The position numbers were made by a program, and so were the translations under genes. This document shows, piece after piece, positions 1 through 7,537 of a DNA stretch of 30,012 bases. How positions within the stretch are numbered: the stretch's first letter is position 1; each line of letters starts with the position of its first letter. Under the pieces are notes generated by a model. That model did not search any database, had not been told where the DNA came from, and worked only from the letters and a program-made list of their open reading frames with translations. The DNA comes from CAYWMD01 sp964458575 (GTDB taxonomy: Bacteria > Verrucomicrobiota > Verrucomicrobiia > Limisphaerales > JADLHS01). The stretch lies in contig CAYWMD010000073.1 in NCBI GenBank assembly GCA_964458575.1, positions 1 through 30,012 on the forward strand, written 5' to 3'.

Positions 1-45
1 GTGTCGTGCTTGCTTGACTGCGGCGACCGGGGGCAGCGCCCCATC

Positions 46-54
46 TAACCGACG
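46..54. repeat. Left copy of 9-bp direct repeat bracketing the IS
   Basis: TAACCGACG, identical to 1339-1347. Extending outward the match is 10/11 (TCTAACCGACG here, TTTAACCGACG at the other end). It probably marks the core or target junction of the IS110 element. Confidence 0.6.
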
Positions 55-170
55 GGCGGGTGTTCACCCGCCCAGCTGCAGCTACGAGCAGCCGCCGCCC
101 GGTCGCAAAAGGTCTCACGCTCTGGCTCAAGGAAATGGAAGTTTCGGGTTTCGGGCTATCGGGTTGGGTG
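55..170 (-). ncRNA. Candidate IS110/IS1111-type guide RNA (bridge/seekRNA) region
   Basis: This is the noncoding stretch between the transposase stop and the presumed element end. IS1111-type elements encode their guide RNA in this position. The sequence can fold: a perfect 9-bp hairpin GGGCGGGTG/CACCCGCCC lies at 54-62 and 65-73, and a 7-bp stem GGGTTGG/CCAACCC (161-167 with 183-189) spans the transposase stop codon. No covariance or guide-target pairing could be tested, so this is positional inference. Confidence 0.3.
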
Positions 171-1319
171 TTACGCCGCGATCCAACCCAAATCGGCGAA
201 CGTGGCCCGCCCGGTGCGCCAGCGCCACAGATCAATGGCCAGCAACCGCGCCAGGGCCACGACCGTTTTCTTCTTGAGCGCGCCGCCGCCGGCCAGTTTG
301 ACTTTGAGCTTCTGCGCCGCTTTCCACTGCGGTTGCCAGCGCAACAGCCGCCACACCGCCTCGACCAGCAGGCAGCGCACCCGGCCGTTGCCCATCCGGT
401 CAATGCTCCCGAGCCGTTGCTTCCCGCCCGAGCTGTGTTCGCCCGGACAACAGCCCGTGTAGCTGCCGATCTGTTTGCGGTTGTGGAAGCGCTCCCAATC
501 GCACACCTCCCCGTCCAGCGTCACCGCCGTGATTTCGCCCAGGCCCTTGGGCAGCGGCTGGTCTTGGACCCGCGCGATCAGTTCGGCTTCGAGGATTGCC
601 AGTTGCGCCTCCAGTTCCACAATCACGTGCCGCAACTCCGCCAGCCGTTCGCGCACCCACGGGTCGAGGGTCGCGAGCTTCGGCCAGTTGCGCGCGCCCC
701 ACCAGCGCCCCGGCAACTTCACGTGCTCATACTCGCCCACCTGGCCGTGCCCGCGGTTGCCCAACATGCGGATCAGTCGCCCCAGGAACTTCCGCCGCCG
801 TGTGCCTTCGCGCTTCCGTTGCTCGGCCTCGCTGGGAATGCGGATGGGCGAAAGTTCGTTCCGGTTGCCATCCAGCCAGCGGGCGAGTCGCTGACACAAG
901 GCCCGCGCATCGAGCTTGTCGGTCTTGCGCTGGCCGTTGAGGGCGATGGGCGTGATCAGAAAACTCTGCGCGCCGGCGGCGACGAGTTCGCGGTGGAGCA
1001 CGAAGCCGAAGCCGCACGACTCCTGCACGCAGAACACCTGCAAGCCTTCCGCCACCCATTGCTTCACCTGGGCGACCAGTTCGGCGCGGGTGAACTTGCG
1101 GGGTGCCTTGGAATGGCTGTGGTCGTGCTGGGCGACGGCCATGATGAATTCCAGATGCACGTCCAGGCCCAGCTTGAGCAGGGGCTGGGTCGGATCAATG
1201 ACGGCGGTGGGCAAGGGCTGGCGCGGTGGGACGCTGCGCACTACTGCGGGCTTGTCGTGGGTGGGAGACAGGTTTAGGGTCGGGCGTGTCATGGTGGGTT
1301 TGAGAATGTAGGTTTTCAT
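171..1319 (-). CDS. IS110-family transposase (RuvC-like DEDD + transposase_20)
   Basis: This 382-residue protein catalyses excision and insertion of the element through an RNA-guided, RuvC-like/serine mechanism known for the IS110 family. The N-terminal RuvC-like domain shows the acidic tetrad D53 (in LGLDVH), E100 (in FCVQES), D134 and D137 (in KTDKLDARAL). After a long helical middle, the C-terminal transposase_20 domain begins near residue 256 (PLPKGLGEITAV) and holds the GCCPGEHSSGGKQ segment, where S297 before G298 is the likely catalytic serine, followed by RMGNGRVR. The frame is intact, so the protein is probably active. About 50 residues precede the RuvC core where the family usually has about 10; the start could therefore be later, but no better start codon with a ribosome site is evident. 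No accessory gene is present. Confidence 0.93.
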   Translation of the reverse strand: MKTYILKPTMTRPTLNLSPTHDKPAVVRSVPPRQPLPTAVIDPTQPLLKLGLDVHLEFIMAVAQHDHSHSKAPRKFTRAELVAQVKQWVAEGLQVFCVQESCGFGFVLHRELVAAGAQSFLITPIALNGQRKTDKLDARALCQRLARWLDGNRNELSPIRIPSEAEQRKREGTRRRKFLGRLIRMLGNRGHGQVGEYEHVKLPGRWWGARNWPKLATLDPWVRERLAELRHVIVELEAQLAILEAELIARVQDQPLPKGLGEITAVTLDGEVCDWERFHNRKQIGSYTGCCPGEHSSGGKQRLGSIDRMGNGRVRCLLVEAVWRLLRWQPQWKAAQKLKVKLAGGGALKKKTVVALARLLAIDLWRWRTGRATFADLGWIAA

Positions 1320-1338
1320 GATGTGAATAGTTATGGTT

Positions 1339-1347
1339 TAACCGACG
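1339..1347. repeat. Right copy of 9-bp direct repeat bracketing the IS
   Basis: TAACCGACG, identical to 46-54, lying 19 bp upstream of the transposase start. Just outside it lies a stem, CGCAGCG/CGCTGCG, at 1350-1356 and 1370-1376, which may be part of the flanking palindromic target. Confidence 0.6.
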
Positions 1348-1471
1348 TTCGCAGCGTGGCGACTTGCGTCGCTGCGTTCAACCCATCATGGCATCTAACC
1401 CGGCGGGAGCGTCGCGGTTGCAATCCTTGCGTCCCGTGCGCCGGGTCGCTGAGCTCACCTCGTTAACCGTC

Positions 1472-2065
1472 ATGCATTCTCCCGCTGATCGTTTGCTGCC
1501 ACGCCATTTTCCCGGTGGCTGCCTTCGTCGCTTGCGTCGTTCAGATCTCGGGGCGTTTCAGGCTTACCGCCGCCTTCCGGAACTCGGCCGTTATCAGGGT
1601 TGGTCGCCGATGAGCGAGGCGGAAGCGTTGGCCTTTCTCGTCGAGATGGAAGCGACTCCCTTGTTTCAATCGGGCCAGTGGGTTCAGCTCGGCATTGCCG
1701 ATCCCCACACGGACGCTCTGGTCGGCGACATCGGCCTTCACTTGTCCGGCGACCGCCAAACCGGGGAAGTCGGCTTCACGCTTGCCCCATCGGCACAGGG
1801 CCGCGGCATCGCCAGCACCGCAGTTCGGGAAGCGCTTCAACTGCTTTTTACATCCACACCGGTCTCGGAGGTCCATGGCATCACAGATACCCGAAATGCG
1901 AGCAGCATTCGACTGCTTGAGCGGCTTGGTTTCGAGTGCCGGGAAACCCGAAAGGCGGTATTTCGAGGCGAGGAGTGCGTGGAGCAGGTCTTTGTGTTGC
2001 CAAGGATGACGGCTAACCACCAAAGGATGGGAAAGGACCGAGGCGCGTGCGGGACGTCCGCTTAA
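1472..2065 (+). CDS. GNAT-family N-acetyltransferase (RimJ/RimL-like)
   Basis: This predicted cytoplasmic acyl-CoA-dependent N-acetyltransferase has 197 residues from the ATG at 1472. The acetyl-CoA pyrophosphate loop is seen as SAQGRGIAS (about 107-115, motif A Q/R-x-x-G-x-G/A). The β-strand and helix typical of RimJ/RimL-type enzymes follow, with TDTRNASSIRLLERLGF (about 138-154). The central region (LGIADPHTDALVGDIGLHL) matches the usual β-strands before motif A. The frame is open further upstream to 1364, but that stretch lies in the palindromic IS flank, so the later ATG is preferred; no clear ribosome site supports it. Its substrate is unknown. It stands alone beside an IS and a noncoding gap, as is common for accessory acetyltransferases. 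Family confidence is high, function low. Confidence 0.85.
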   Translation: MHSPADRLLPRHFPGGCLRRLRRSDLGAFQAYRRLPELGRYQGWSPMSEAEALAFLVEMEATPLFQSGQWVQLGIADPHTDALVGDIGLHLSGDRQTGEVGFTLAPSAQGRGIASTAVREALQLLFTSTPVSEVHGITDTRNASSIRLLERLGFECRETRKAVFRGEECVEQVFVLPRMTANHQRMGKDRGACGTSA

Positions 2066-2541
2066 ATCTTTGAGGTGATTGTGCCGAGCGTCCTTTCCAT
2101 CCGCTTGCCCCGTGGGAAAGGTTCTCGCTGCGTCAGCGGCAACGTCACACCTTCGGACGCTTTCGTCGTTTTCCTTACAACCCAGGTTTTTCCCACGGGG
2201 TTAATTGAGCCCACCCTCCTTCGCGCTAAGGGCTACGGAGGGCAAGCCCGTCGAAGTCTGAAGTCGTCGGCCTTGTCTTTTGCCTTTCACTCCGTTCCCG
2301 GCCCAGCGCACCGGGGCTCAGCGCAAACGCTCGGCCGGCGGTCGGCGGCAGCGTCGCCACCCGCAGCATGGGTTCGCCGCAAGTCGGACGGGCCATCACC
2401 CACGCGGGTCGAGCAGCACAACACGCTTCCGACAAAGCCCTTGACATTCCCATAGTGAACGCATTAGTTCCGCATGAAATGTTCTTGCGCCAACCAACGT
2501 AATCGCAAACAAGTCACCCGCTAAGAAATAGGAGACATGAC
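2066..2541. repeat. Gene-free, palindrome-rich intergenic region
   Basis: No credible gene is seen here. There is a perfect 12-bp inverted repeat, CCCCGTGGGAAA at 2108-2119 with TTTCCCACGGGG at 2189-2200. An alternative 7-bp stem, CCTTTCC/GGAAAGG at 2092-2098 and 2115-2121, uses the same central bases. A small hairpin CGCTG/CAGCG sits inside the loop (2126-2138), and a further stem CCCTCC/GGAGGG lies at 2214-2219 and 2237-2242. The arrangement resembles REP-like or miniature palindromic repeats. A TTGACA box follows at 2441. Confidence 0.6.
2441..2469 (+). promoter_or_regulatory. Possible promoter -35 box upstream of the Tat-exported protein gene
   Basis: A perfect TTGACA lies at 2441-2446, about 95 bp before the start at 2542. 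The hexamer at 17-bp spacing (TTAGTT, 2464-2469) is a poor -10 match, so only the -35 is suggestive. Confidence 0.22.
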
Positions 2542-3576
2542 ATGGCAAACAGAACTGACCGCCGGTGTTTTTTGGCCAGGGGCGTATTGGGAGCGGCCGG
2601 GATTGGCGCGGCCTACGGCAGCATTGAGGAGCGTATCCTCGGAGCTGCAGTCCAGGACGGGATCGCTCAGACGGGTGCGGTCAGGAAGCCTGTAACCGAC
2701 ATCCCGCCCGGCAGCCTGTCGCACGGCAAGATCCGCGACGTCTCGCTCAGCCGGTTTCTTATCGGCGGCAACCTGATTGGCGGTTGGGCCCATAGTCGCG
2801 ATCTGATGTACACCTCCAAGCTGTTCACTGCTTATAACACCGAAGCCAAGATCTTCGAGACTTTGGAACTCGCTCAGGCTTGCGGCATCAATACCATCCA
2901 GTTGGATCCTGCCTGTTGGGGGCCGGTGACGAAATACAACCAGCAGCACAGCCGTAAGCTCCAGACCATGGTCTGCCTCCCCATCTTGGAGGATAAGACC
3001 AAAATGAGCGATACCATCAAAGGCCAGATTGACCGAGGTGCCACCCTGCTTTATTCGCATGGCGGGGCGACCGACTCATTCATGATGGGCGGGGGCAAGA
3101 TTGACGTGATTGGTCAGATGGTAGATTTGATCAAAGCGCAAGGCGTACCGGCTGGAGTTGGCGGCCACTCGCTGAACATGCCTATCGCGTGCGAACAGAA
3201 CAGGCTCAACCCGGATTTCTATGTTAAGACTTTTCACATGGACCGTTACTGGTCGGCCACCCCCAAGGATCGGCGGAAAGAATATGACTGGATGAGGGCG
3301 GATGCCGCCGACCACAATGCCAATAACGACAGTATGTGGTGTAACAATCCCGAGGAAACGGCTGCGTTCATGGAGAAGGTGGACAAGCCTTGGGTGGCGT
3401 TCAAGGTGATGGCAGCCGGGGCCATCCCGCCGGCAATGGCCATTCCCCACGCTTATCGCCAGGGAGCCGATTTCATCATAGCCGGGATGTTCGACTTTCA
3501 AGTAGAAACCAACGTGAAGATTGCCATCGAAGGCCTGCGCAAGGCCGGTCGTCGCAAACGGAAGTGGCAGGGTTGA
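2542..3576 (+). CDS. Tat-signal TIM-barrel-like protein, function unknown
   Basis: This 344-residue protein begins with a twin-arginine leader (TDRRCFLARGVLGAAGIGAA, residues 6-25; RR at 7-8 followed by a hydrophobic stretch), which predicts folded export by the Tat pathway. The body alternates β and α segments like a TIM barrel: FLIGGNLIGGW, TLELAQACGINTIQLDP, GATLLYSHGG, GVPAGVGGHSLNMP, VAFKVMAAGAIPP and ADFIIAGMFDFQVE. The final GADFII-G-FD pattern resembles the end of an aldo/keto-reductase- or phosphate-binding-type barrel, but no catalytic tetrad is recognisable. Similar Tat-exported proteins are common in Verrucomicrobiota and Planctomycetota. The start is supported by AGGAG at 2530-2534, 7 nt before ATG. 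A secreted propeller-like protein follows 114 bp downstream. The enzymatic role is not assigned. Confidence 0.8.
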   Translation: MANRTDRRCFLARGVLGAAGIGAAYGSIEERILGAAVQDGIAQTGAVRKPVTDIPPGSLSHGKIRDVSLSRFLIGGNLIGGWAHSRDLMYTSKLFTAYNTEAKIFETLELAQACGINTIQLDPACWGPVTKYNQQHSRKLQTMVCLPILEDKTKMSDTIKGQIDRGATLLYSHGGATDSFMMGGGKIDVIGQMVDLIKAQGVPAGVGGHSLNMPIACEQNRLNPDFYVKTFHMDRYWSATPKDRRKEYDWMRADAADHNANNDSMWCNNPEETAAFMEKVDKPWVAFKVMAAGAIPPAMAIPHAYRQGADFIIAGMFDFQVETNVKIAIEGLRKAGRRKRKWQG

Positions 3577-3690
3577 GCATGACAATCAACTGGGAGTCGT
3601 CCGCTGAACTGGGTCGGAGGGATCATCCGAGGTTATTGATACTACCATTCTCGATCACCCGCGTAGCGTCGGTAAACGAGCGCCCATAAA

Positions 3691-5097
3691 ATGCAATTTT
3701 CCACCGCAGACATGTTCAAGAGGACAACGAACTTGTGCCTGGTTATCGCCGCCGTCAGTCTGCCGATCGGCGAGACGGCGGCAAGCGAGTGGAATGTCAC
3801 GGTCTCGGCGGACCCGATCGTCCTTACCAATTCGATTTACCAGCAATGGGGCGGCCACAGTTTTTCGTATCTGGTTCAGGATGAAAATACGCTCTACTAC
3901 GCGGGCATCTATCACGAAAAGCAGGGCAAGCCCTGGCCGAACAACGCCTTTATCGTCGGCAGCCATCCACTGCCTCCCAAGTCCAACTCCAAGCGCAAGC
4001 CCAAGCGGGCGGCGACTTCAACCGTAATCACCGACCCGAAAGCAGATCACTTCAACCAACCGCAGATGTTTCGCGACAACCTGGGCTACCTCCACGTCAT
4101 CGTCGGAACCACGCTGCCCGGCGGTCTGCACGAGATACGCTACTACCGCAGTGCCCACCCAAACGATCTCTCGAGCCTGCTCGACCGGAGCAATCTGATT
4201 GATGACGGTCAGATCGCCGACTACCACACGCGGATGAACGTCGGTGTCAACAAGACGGGCGACCGGGCGGTGCTCGTCAGCCTCGCGTGGAACACGCCCG
4301 GTCTGATGAACAACACGCTGCTGGTCAGCTTCGGCACAAAGGTTGGCGACGACTTTCACTTCGCCGCGCCCAGGACCTACTACATGAAGATGAAAAGCAT
4401 CTTCTACCCGCAGGTGGCATGCACTGACTATGGCGTAGTAATCGTGGGCCAACTCTTTGATAAGTCCACGAAGGAGACGGATATCGTCACCAGCATGCTG
4501 GTCCAGATGGACTGGGGCGGCACGGTCGTCAATCGCATGGACCTGCCCGGCCCAAGGGCCCCCACCGGCCACTTTATGACCTGCGACCTGCGCCCGATTG
4601 ATCCGCACGATTGGAGGAAGCTGACCATTGCTCAGAGCATCTACTCGACCGAGCCTGGCATCACCGAGGGCACGGAAATCTACCTCTACGACGCGATGAG
4701 CCACGAACTTACGCGGATGAATTTTCTCGAGGGTCCGGAAAACTACGGCAAGCTTGTCGTCGTGGACGAGCACTTCTCCTTTTTCCTGAACAATCCGGGT
4801 CAGAGCAAGCACTGCGTCTGGCAGGGAGACATCCTCGGCGGCCAAAAAATCAAGCATCAACCGCTTGCCGGCGGCGACATTACAGCGGCTGGCTACCCCT
4901 CCAGCACGTACAACTACCTCCCCAACGCGCTGACGGGGTCCGTGGTGGATTTGGAAAACCTCTACTTCGCCACGGACGTCAAGAATCCTAACGACGAGGC
5001 GTATTCGTTGGTTGCCTACAAGTTGGATATCACGCAACGGTCGCCCGCGACGAGCCGCCCCGTCGAGCCAGCCGCGGCGGAGGCAAGCAAGAAATAG
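3691..5097 (+). CDS. Secreted β-propeller-like (BNR-type) protein
   Basis: A 468-residue protein with an N-terminal signal peptide (hydrophobic TNLCLVIAAVSLPIG, then TAAS before the mature start), so it is probably periplasmic or secreted. The remainder is rich in short β-strands and aromatic residues with recurring phrases such as FSYLVQDENTLYYAGIYHE, YLHVIVGTTLPGGLHEIRYY and EIYLYDAMSHELTRMNF. These resemble the blades of sialidase/BNR-type propellers found in polysaccharide-degrading secretomes. No catalytic motif was recognised. The start at 3691 is the first ATG; the ATG at 3712 (MFKRTTN) gives a more typical signal peptide and is equally possible. The C-terminus is a proline/alanine/lysine tail. 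It may act with the Tat protein upstream, but the 114-bp gap makes a shared operon uncertain. Confidence 0.75.
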   Translation: MQFSTADMFKRTTNLCLVIAAVSLPIGETAASEWNVTVSADPIVLTNSIYQQWGGHSFSYLVQDENTLYYAGIYHEKQGKPWPNNAFIVGSHPLPPKSNSKRKPKRAATSTVITDPKADHFNQPQMFRDNLGYLHVIVGTTLPGGLHEIRYYRSAHPNDLSSLLDRSNLIDDGQIADYHTRMNVGVNKTGDRAVLVSLAWNTPGLMNNTLLVSFGTKVGDDFHFAAPRTYYMKMKSIFYPQVACTDYGVVIVGQLFDKSTKETDIVTSMLVQMDWGGTVVNRMDLPGPRAPTGHFMTCDLRPIDPHDWRKLTIAQSIYSTEPGITEGTEIYLYDAMSHELTRMNFLEGPENYGKLVVVDEHFSFFLNNPGQSKHCVWQGDILGGQKIKHQPLAGGDITAAGYPSSTYNYLPNALTGSVVDLENLYFATDVKNPNDEAYSLVAYKLDITQRSPATSRPVEPAAAEASKK

Positions 5098-5406
5098 AAC
5101 TACCAAACGCAGGGAGGTTCATGAGGAGCTTCGACCTCCAACTTTGGGCGCGCATCGGGGCCATGAACAGCCAACCCCTCACCCGTCCTGCGGACACCCT
5201 CTCCCATCCGATGGGGAGAGGGACGGGGTGGGGCCGCCGGTTCATGGGAAGGATCGGCGCATGACCGCCTTGCGTCTCCCCAAATCTGCTGCACTGCTTG
5301 GCGGATGCGGCCCCGCCTGCTGTAGTGGAGGGCCGTCGAATTGTTTGGATAATTAGGCTCGCCCAGCCGGCCGGGCCCAGGCGGAAGTGGCCCGGCAAAT
5401 GTTCCT
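5098..5406. repeat. Intergenic region with REP-like long imperfect palindrome
   Basis: This gap separates two convergent genes. At 5161-5247 lies an imperfect palindrome: outer arms CCATGAAC (5161-5168) and GTTCATGG (5240-5247), middle arms of the CCCCTCACCCGTCC / GGACGGGGTGGGG type, and inner arms CCCTCTCCCATC (5197-5208) with GATGGGGAGAGGG (5210-5222). Such palindromes are dispersed REP-like repeats in many bacterial genomes. The rest (5250-5406) holds no supported gene. Confidence 0.65.
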
Positions 5407-5832
5407 TCACGCCCGCTGCTCGTCCACGTCAATGAAGTCCACAAAACTCTTGATGTCGTCGCGGTGGGCCACGCCGGCTTGTTCCTTGCGGAGTTTGAGG
5501 CGCGCCTGCATCTCGGCGTTGTCGGCGGGCGGATAATTCAGCATGGACTGCGCGTGGGCGGCTTTTTCCGTGGCGGACTTCTTCACGTTCTTGCGCACCC
5601 AGTCGCAGACTTCGCCGTCGGTGATGCTTTTGCGAACCACCTCGAGCATCTGCGCGTGGGTGACACCGGCGGCCTGGCACCATTTTTCGTCGAAGCCCTT
5701 GCCGAGGTTCGGCTGGTAATCGGCGTGCAGTTTGCCAGCGAGGTGCAGCCGGATTTTGTCAAGGTATCGCGGCAGGTGCATCCAACCGTCCATCGTTTCG
5801 CGCGGGCTGCGCGGATAAATAATGTCGCTCAT
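5407..5832 (-). CDS. DUF5069 family protein
   Basis: A small soluble protein of 141 residues from the ATG at 5832. It begins MSDIIYPRSPRETMDGWMHL and continues LPRYLDKIRLHLAGKL, YQPNLGKGFDEKWC and FVDFIDVDE at the end, the pattern of the DUF5069 family seen often in Verrucomicrobiota. Its length equals the usual family length. Its function is unknown. The frame is open upstream to 5937, but the sequence there (arginine- and cysteine-rich) does not look coding, so the internal ATG was chosen. A 7-bp hairpin (TGCAGCC/GGCTGCA, 5832-5838 and 5845-5851) abuts the start codon. It lies 145 bp downstream of the cardiolipin synthase gene on the same strand. Confidence 0.82.
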   Translation of the reverse strand: MSDIIYPRSPRETMDGWMHLPRYLDKIRLHLAGKLHADYQPNLGKGFDEKWCQAAGVTHAQMLEVVRKSITDGEVCDWVRKNVKKSATEKAAHAQSMLNYPPADNAEMQARLKLRKEQAGVAHRDDIKSFVDFIDVDEQRA

Positions 5833-5977
5833 GCAGCCATGATTGGCTGCAGGGCCTGACCTGTCAACTTCACCGTGAAACCGCCACCGACATCGGAGCG
5901 CGGATTGTCCCAATCCGCAGCGGGCCGAAATGCGCACGTGCTGCGAGTTGAGGACAACTCGCGCTCCGGTTCATCGC

Positions 5978-7426
5978 TCACAAATACGGTGTGAAGAGCC
6001 GCGCCACGCCGTCGCGCAGCTTGATCGCCAGCGGACGCGCGTCCACTTCGGCCAGCGTGACCGGCCGGGCGCCGCGCAATTTGCCCTGCACCACGGTTTC
6101 CATCGCGCCCGCAAATTCGCGTCCGTAACACTCGACATTCAACTCGAAGTTGAGGCGGAGGCTGCGCGGATCCCAATTGGCCGAGCCCAGGAACACCCAG
6201 TGCTGGTCCACAATCATCAATTTGGAGTGGTCGAACGGCGGGGGCGTGAGCCAGAGCCGGCAGCCGCGTTCGAGCACCTGCCACCACATGGCGCGGGACG
6301 CCCAATGCACGAAGGGCAGGTTGTTTTCGCGCGGCAAAATGATGTCCACCTGCACGCCGCGCAAGGCGGCCAGGTTCAACGCGGTGATGAGCGCCTGGTC
6401 GGGCAGGAAATACGGCGTGAGAATCCGCACCGAGGACTGCGCGCAGGACAGCGCCGCGAGCAACGTCCAGCGCGCCTTGTCATAATCCGCGTCAGGCCCG
6501 TCGGTGATCGCCCGCGCAATGACGCCACCGCATTCTTTCAGTTCGGGAAACCAGGTTTCGCCCGTCAGCATTTCGTCGGCGACAAACTCCCAATCGTTGG
6601 CGAAGGCCTCCTGCAGATGCGTCACAACCGGTCCTTCGACCTGAAAGTGCAGGTCCTGGACCGGCTTGCGCGGCGAATCCGCCAGCACGTTGCCGGCGCG
6701 GATGTTCATGCCGCCGGTGAACCCGATCCGTCCATCGGTGACGAGCACTTTCCGGTGATTGTGGAGGTTCATGGTGCTGAACCGCCACGGCGCCAGCGTC
6801 GGCAGAAAGCGGGCGACGGGCACGCCGGCGCGCTTCAGTTTGCCGACGATCGAAGGCCAGGAATAACGCGCGCCCGCGTCGTCAATCAGCACGCGCACCT
6901 GGACGCCGCGATTCACGGCCCGGCCCAGGGCCGCGACGAATTGAGCGCCGCTGCGGTCGTTGTCGAAGATGTAGCTCGCCAGGGAAACGGAGGCCGCGGC
7001 ATTTTCGATGGCCGCCAGCATCGCGGGATAGGCCTCATCGCCATTTACGAGAACAGTGACTTGATTCCCTGGCGTCAGGGTTCGTTGCGCCACCCGGTCC
7101 ACCACCTGCGCCAGCATCCGCAGATGTTCGGCTTCAAGGCGCTGCGGTTCACCCATGTCCTCGGGAATTGCCCTCGGGCCGGCCTCGCTCGATCCGCGGC
7201 CGGCCCGGAGTGAGCGTGCGTGACGGCGGATGCGATTAATGCCGAGGGCGATGTAAAGCGCCGGTCCCGCCACCGGCAACATCCAGATCACACCAAGCCA
7301 AAGCACCGCCGCGCGGTGATCGCGTTTGTTGAGCAGGGCGTGGAGGGAAGCGAGCAGCGCGGCAAGGAAGCTGAACCCCGCCACCAAGTGCGGCCAAAAT
7401 TTGGCGAGATGGTCCAGCCAGTTCAT
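5978..7426 (-). CDS. cls: Cardiolipin synthase (phospholipase D superfamily)
   Basis: This membrane enzyme of 482 residues condenses two phosphatidylglycerol molecules into cardiolipin and glycerol in bacterial families of this type. Two transmembrane helices are visible near the N-terminus (about 13-32 and 39-61, ending PVAGPALYIALG). Two complete HKD motifs follow: H224, K226 and D231 in LHNHRKVLVTDGRIGFTGG, and H400, K402 and D407 in FDHSKLMIVDQHWVFLGSAN. The linker NRIRRHAR after the helices is typical of Cls. Length and architecture match the ClsA type. The gene lies between a kinase-like protein upstream and the DUF5069 gene downstream, all on the same strand, so it might be co-transcribed with either. 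Nothing in it looks damaged. Confidence 0.93.
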   Translation of the reverse strand: MNWLDHLAKFWPHLVAGFSFLAALLASLHALLNKRDHRAAVLWLGVIWMLPVAGPALYIALGINRIRRHARSLRAGRGSSEAGPRAIPEDMGEPQRLEAEHLRMLAQVVDRVAQRTLTPGNQVTVLVNGDEAYPAMLAAIENAAASVSLASYIFDNDRSGAQFVAALGRAVNRGVQVRVLIDDAGARYSWPSIVGKLKRAGVPVARFLPTLAPWRFSTMNLHNHRKVLVTDGRIGFTGGMNIRAGNVLADSPRKPVQDLHFQVEGPVVTHLQEAFANDWEFVADEMLTGETWFPELKECGGVIARAITDGPDADYDKARWTLLAALSCAQSSVRILTPYFLPDQALITALNLAALRGVQVDIILPRENNLPFVHWASRAMWWQVLERGCRLWLTPPPFDHSKLMIVDQHWVFLGSANWDPRSLRLNFELNVECYGREFAGAMETVVQGKLRGARPVTLAEVDARPLAIKLRDGVARLFTPYL

Positions 7427-7537
7427 CAGTGCCGTTCCTTATGCGCGGAATGACCGCCCCGATGCAAGTTTCATTCGCTACCGTCAAATGCGGCCTGGAG
7501 TAACGAGTGGGAACATTCAACATCCAACAACGAACGC

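Larger units (their letters stand above)
46..1347 (-). mobile_element. IS110-family insertion sequence, probable full element
   Basis: The element is defined by a complete IS110-type transposase gene (171-1319) and by the 9-bp direct repeat TAACCGACG at 46-54 and 1339-1347, one copy on each side. IS110 elements lack classical terminal inverted repeats and often show short direct repeats of the core/target, so this fits the family. With these ends the element is about 1.29 kb, with only about 19 bp upstream of the transposase and about 116 bp of noncoding DNA downstream. That layout resembles the IS1111 subgroup, where the guide RNA is encoded 3' of the gene. A second, competing repeat pair, CATCTAACC at 42-50 and 1392-1400, would give a slightly longer element of about 1.35 kb. 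The exact ends are inferred; the presence of the IS is firm. Confidence 0.75.

Noticed and set aside
60..1277. Long plus-strand open frame opposite the transposase
   Set aside because: Frame shadow of a GC-rich gene; the opposite strand has full catalytic motifs while this one has none.
1336..1468. Integron attC-like site (GTTAGAT/ATCTAAC boxes at 42-50 and 1392-1400, palindromes between them, GNAT gene following)
   Set aside because: R-box-like heptamers occur, but they are in direct orientation, spacing to inner stems is asymmetric, and the putative second box GTTAACC breaks the GTTRRRY rule. No integrase or other cassette is visible.
2108..2200. Intrinsic terminator for the acetyltransferase gene
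   Set aside because: The 12-bp arms are 69 bp apart and no T-run follows the downstream arm in the plus orientation.
5100..5444. Small open frames across the palindrome near 5160-5250
   Set aside because: They translate the palindromic repeat (PLPIGWERV-type phrases) and extend into flanking DNA on several frames; typical spurious ORFs over REP-like sequence.
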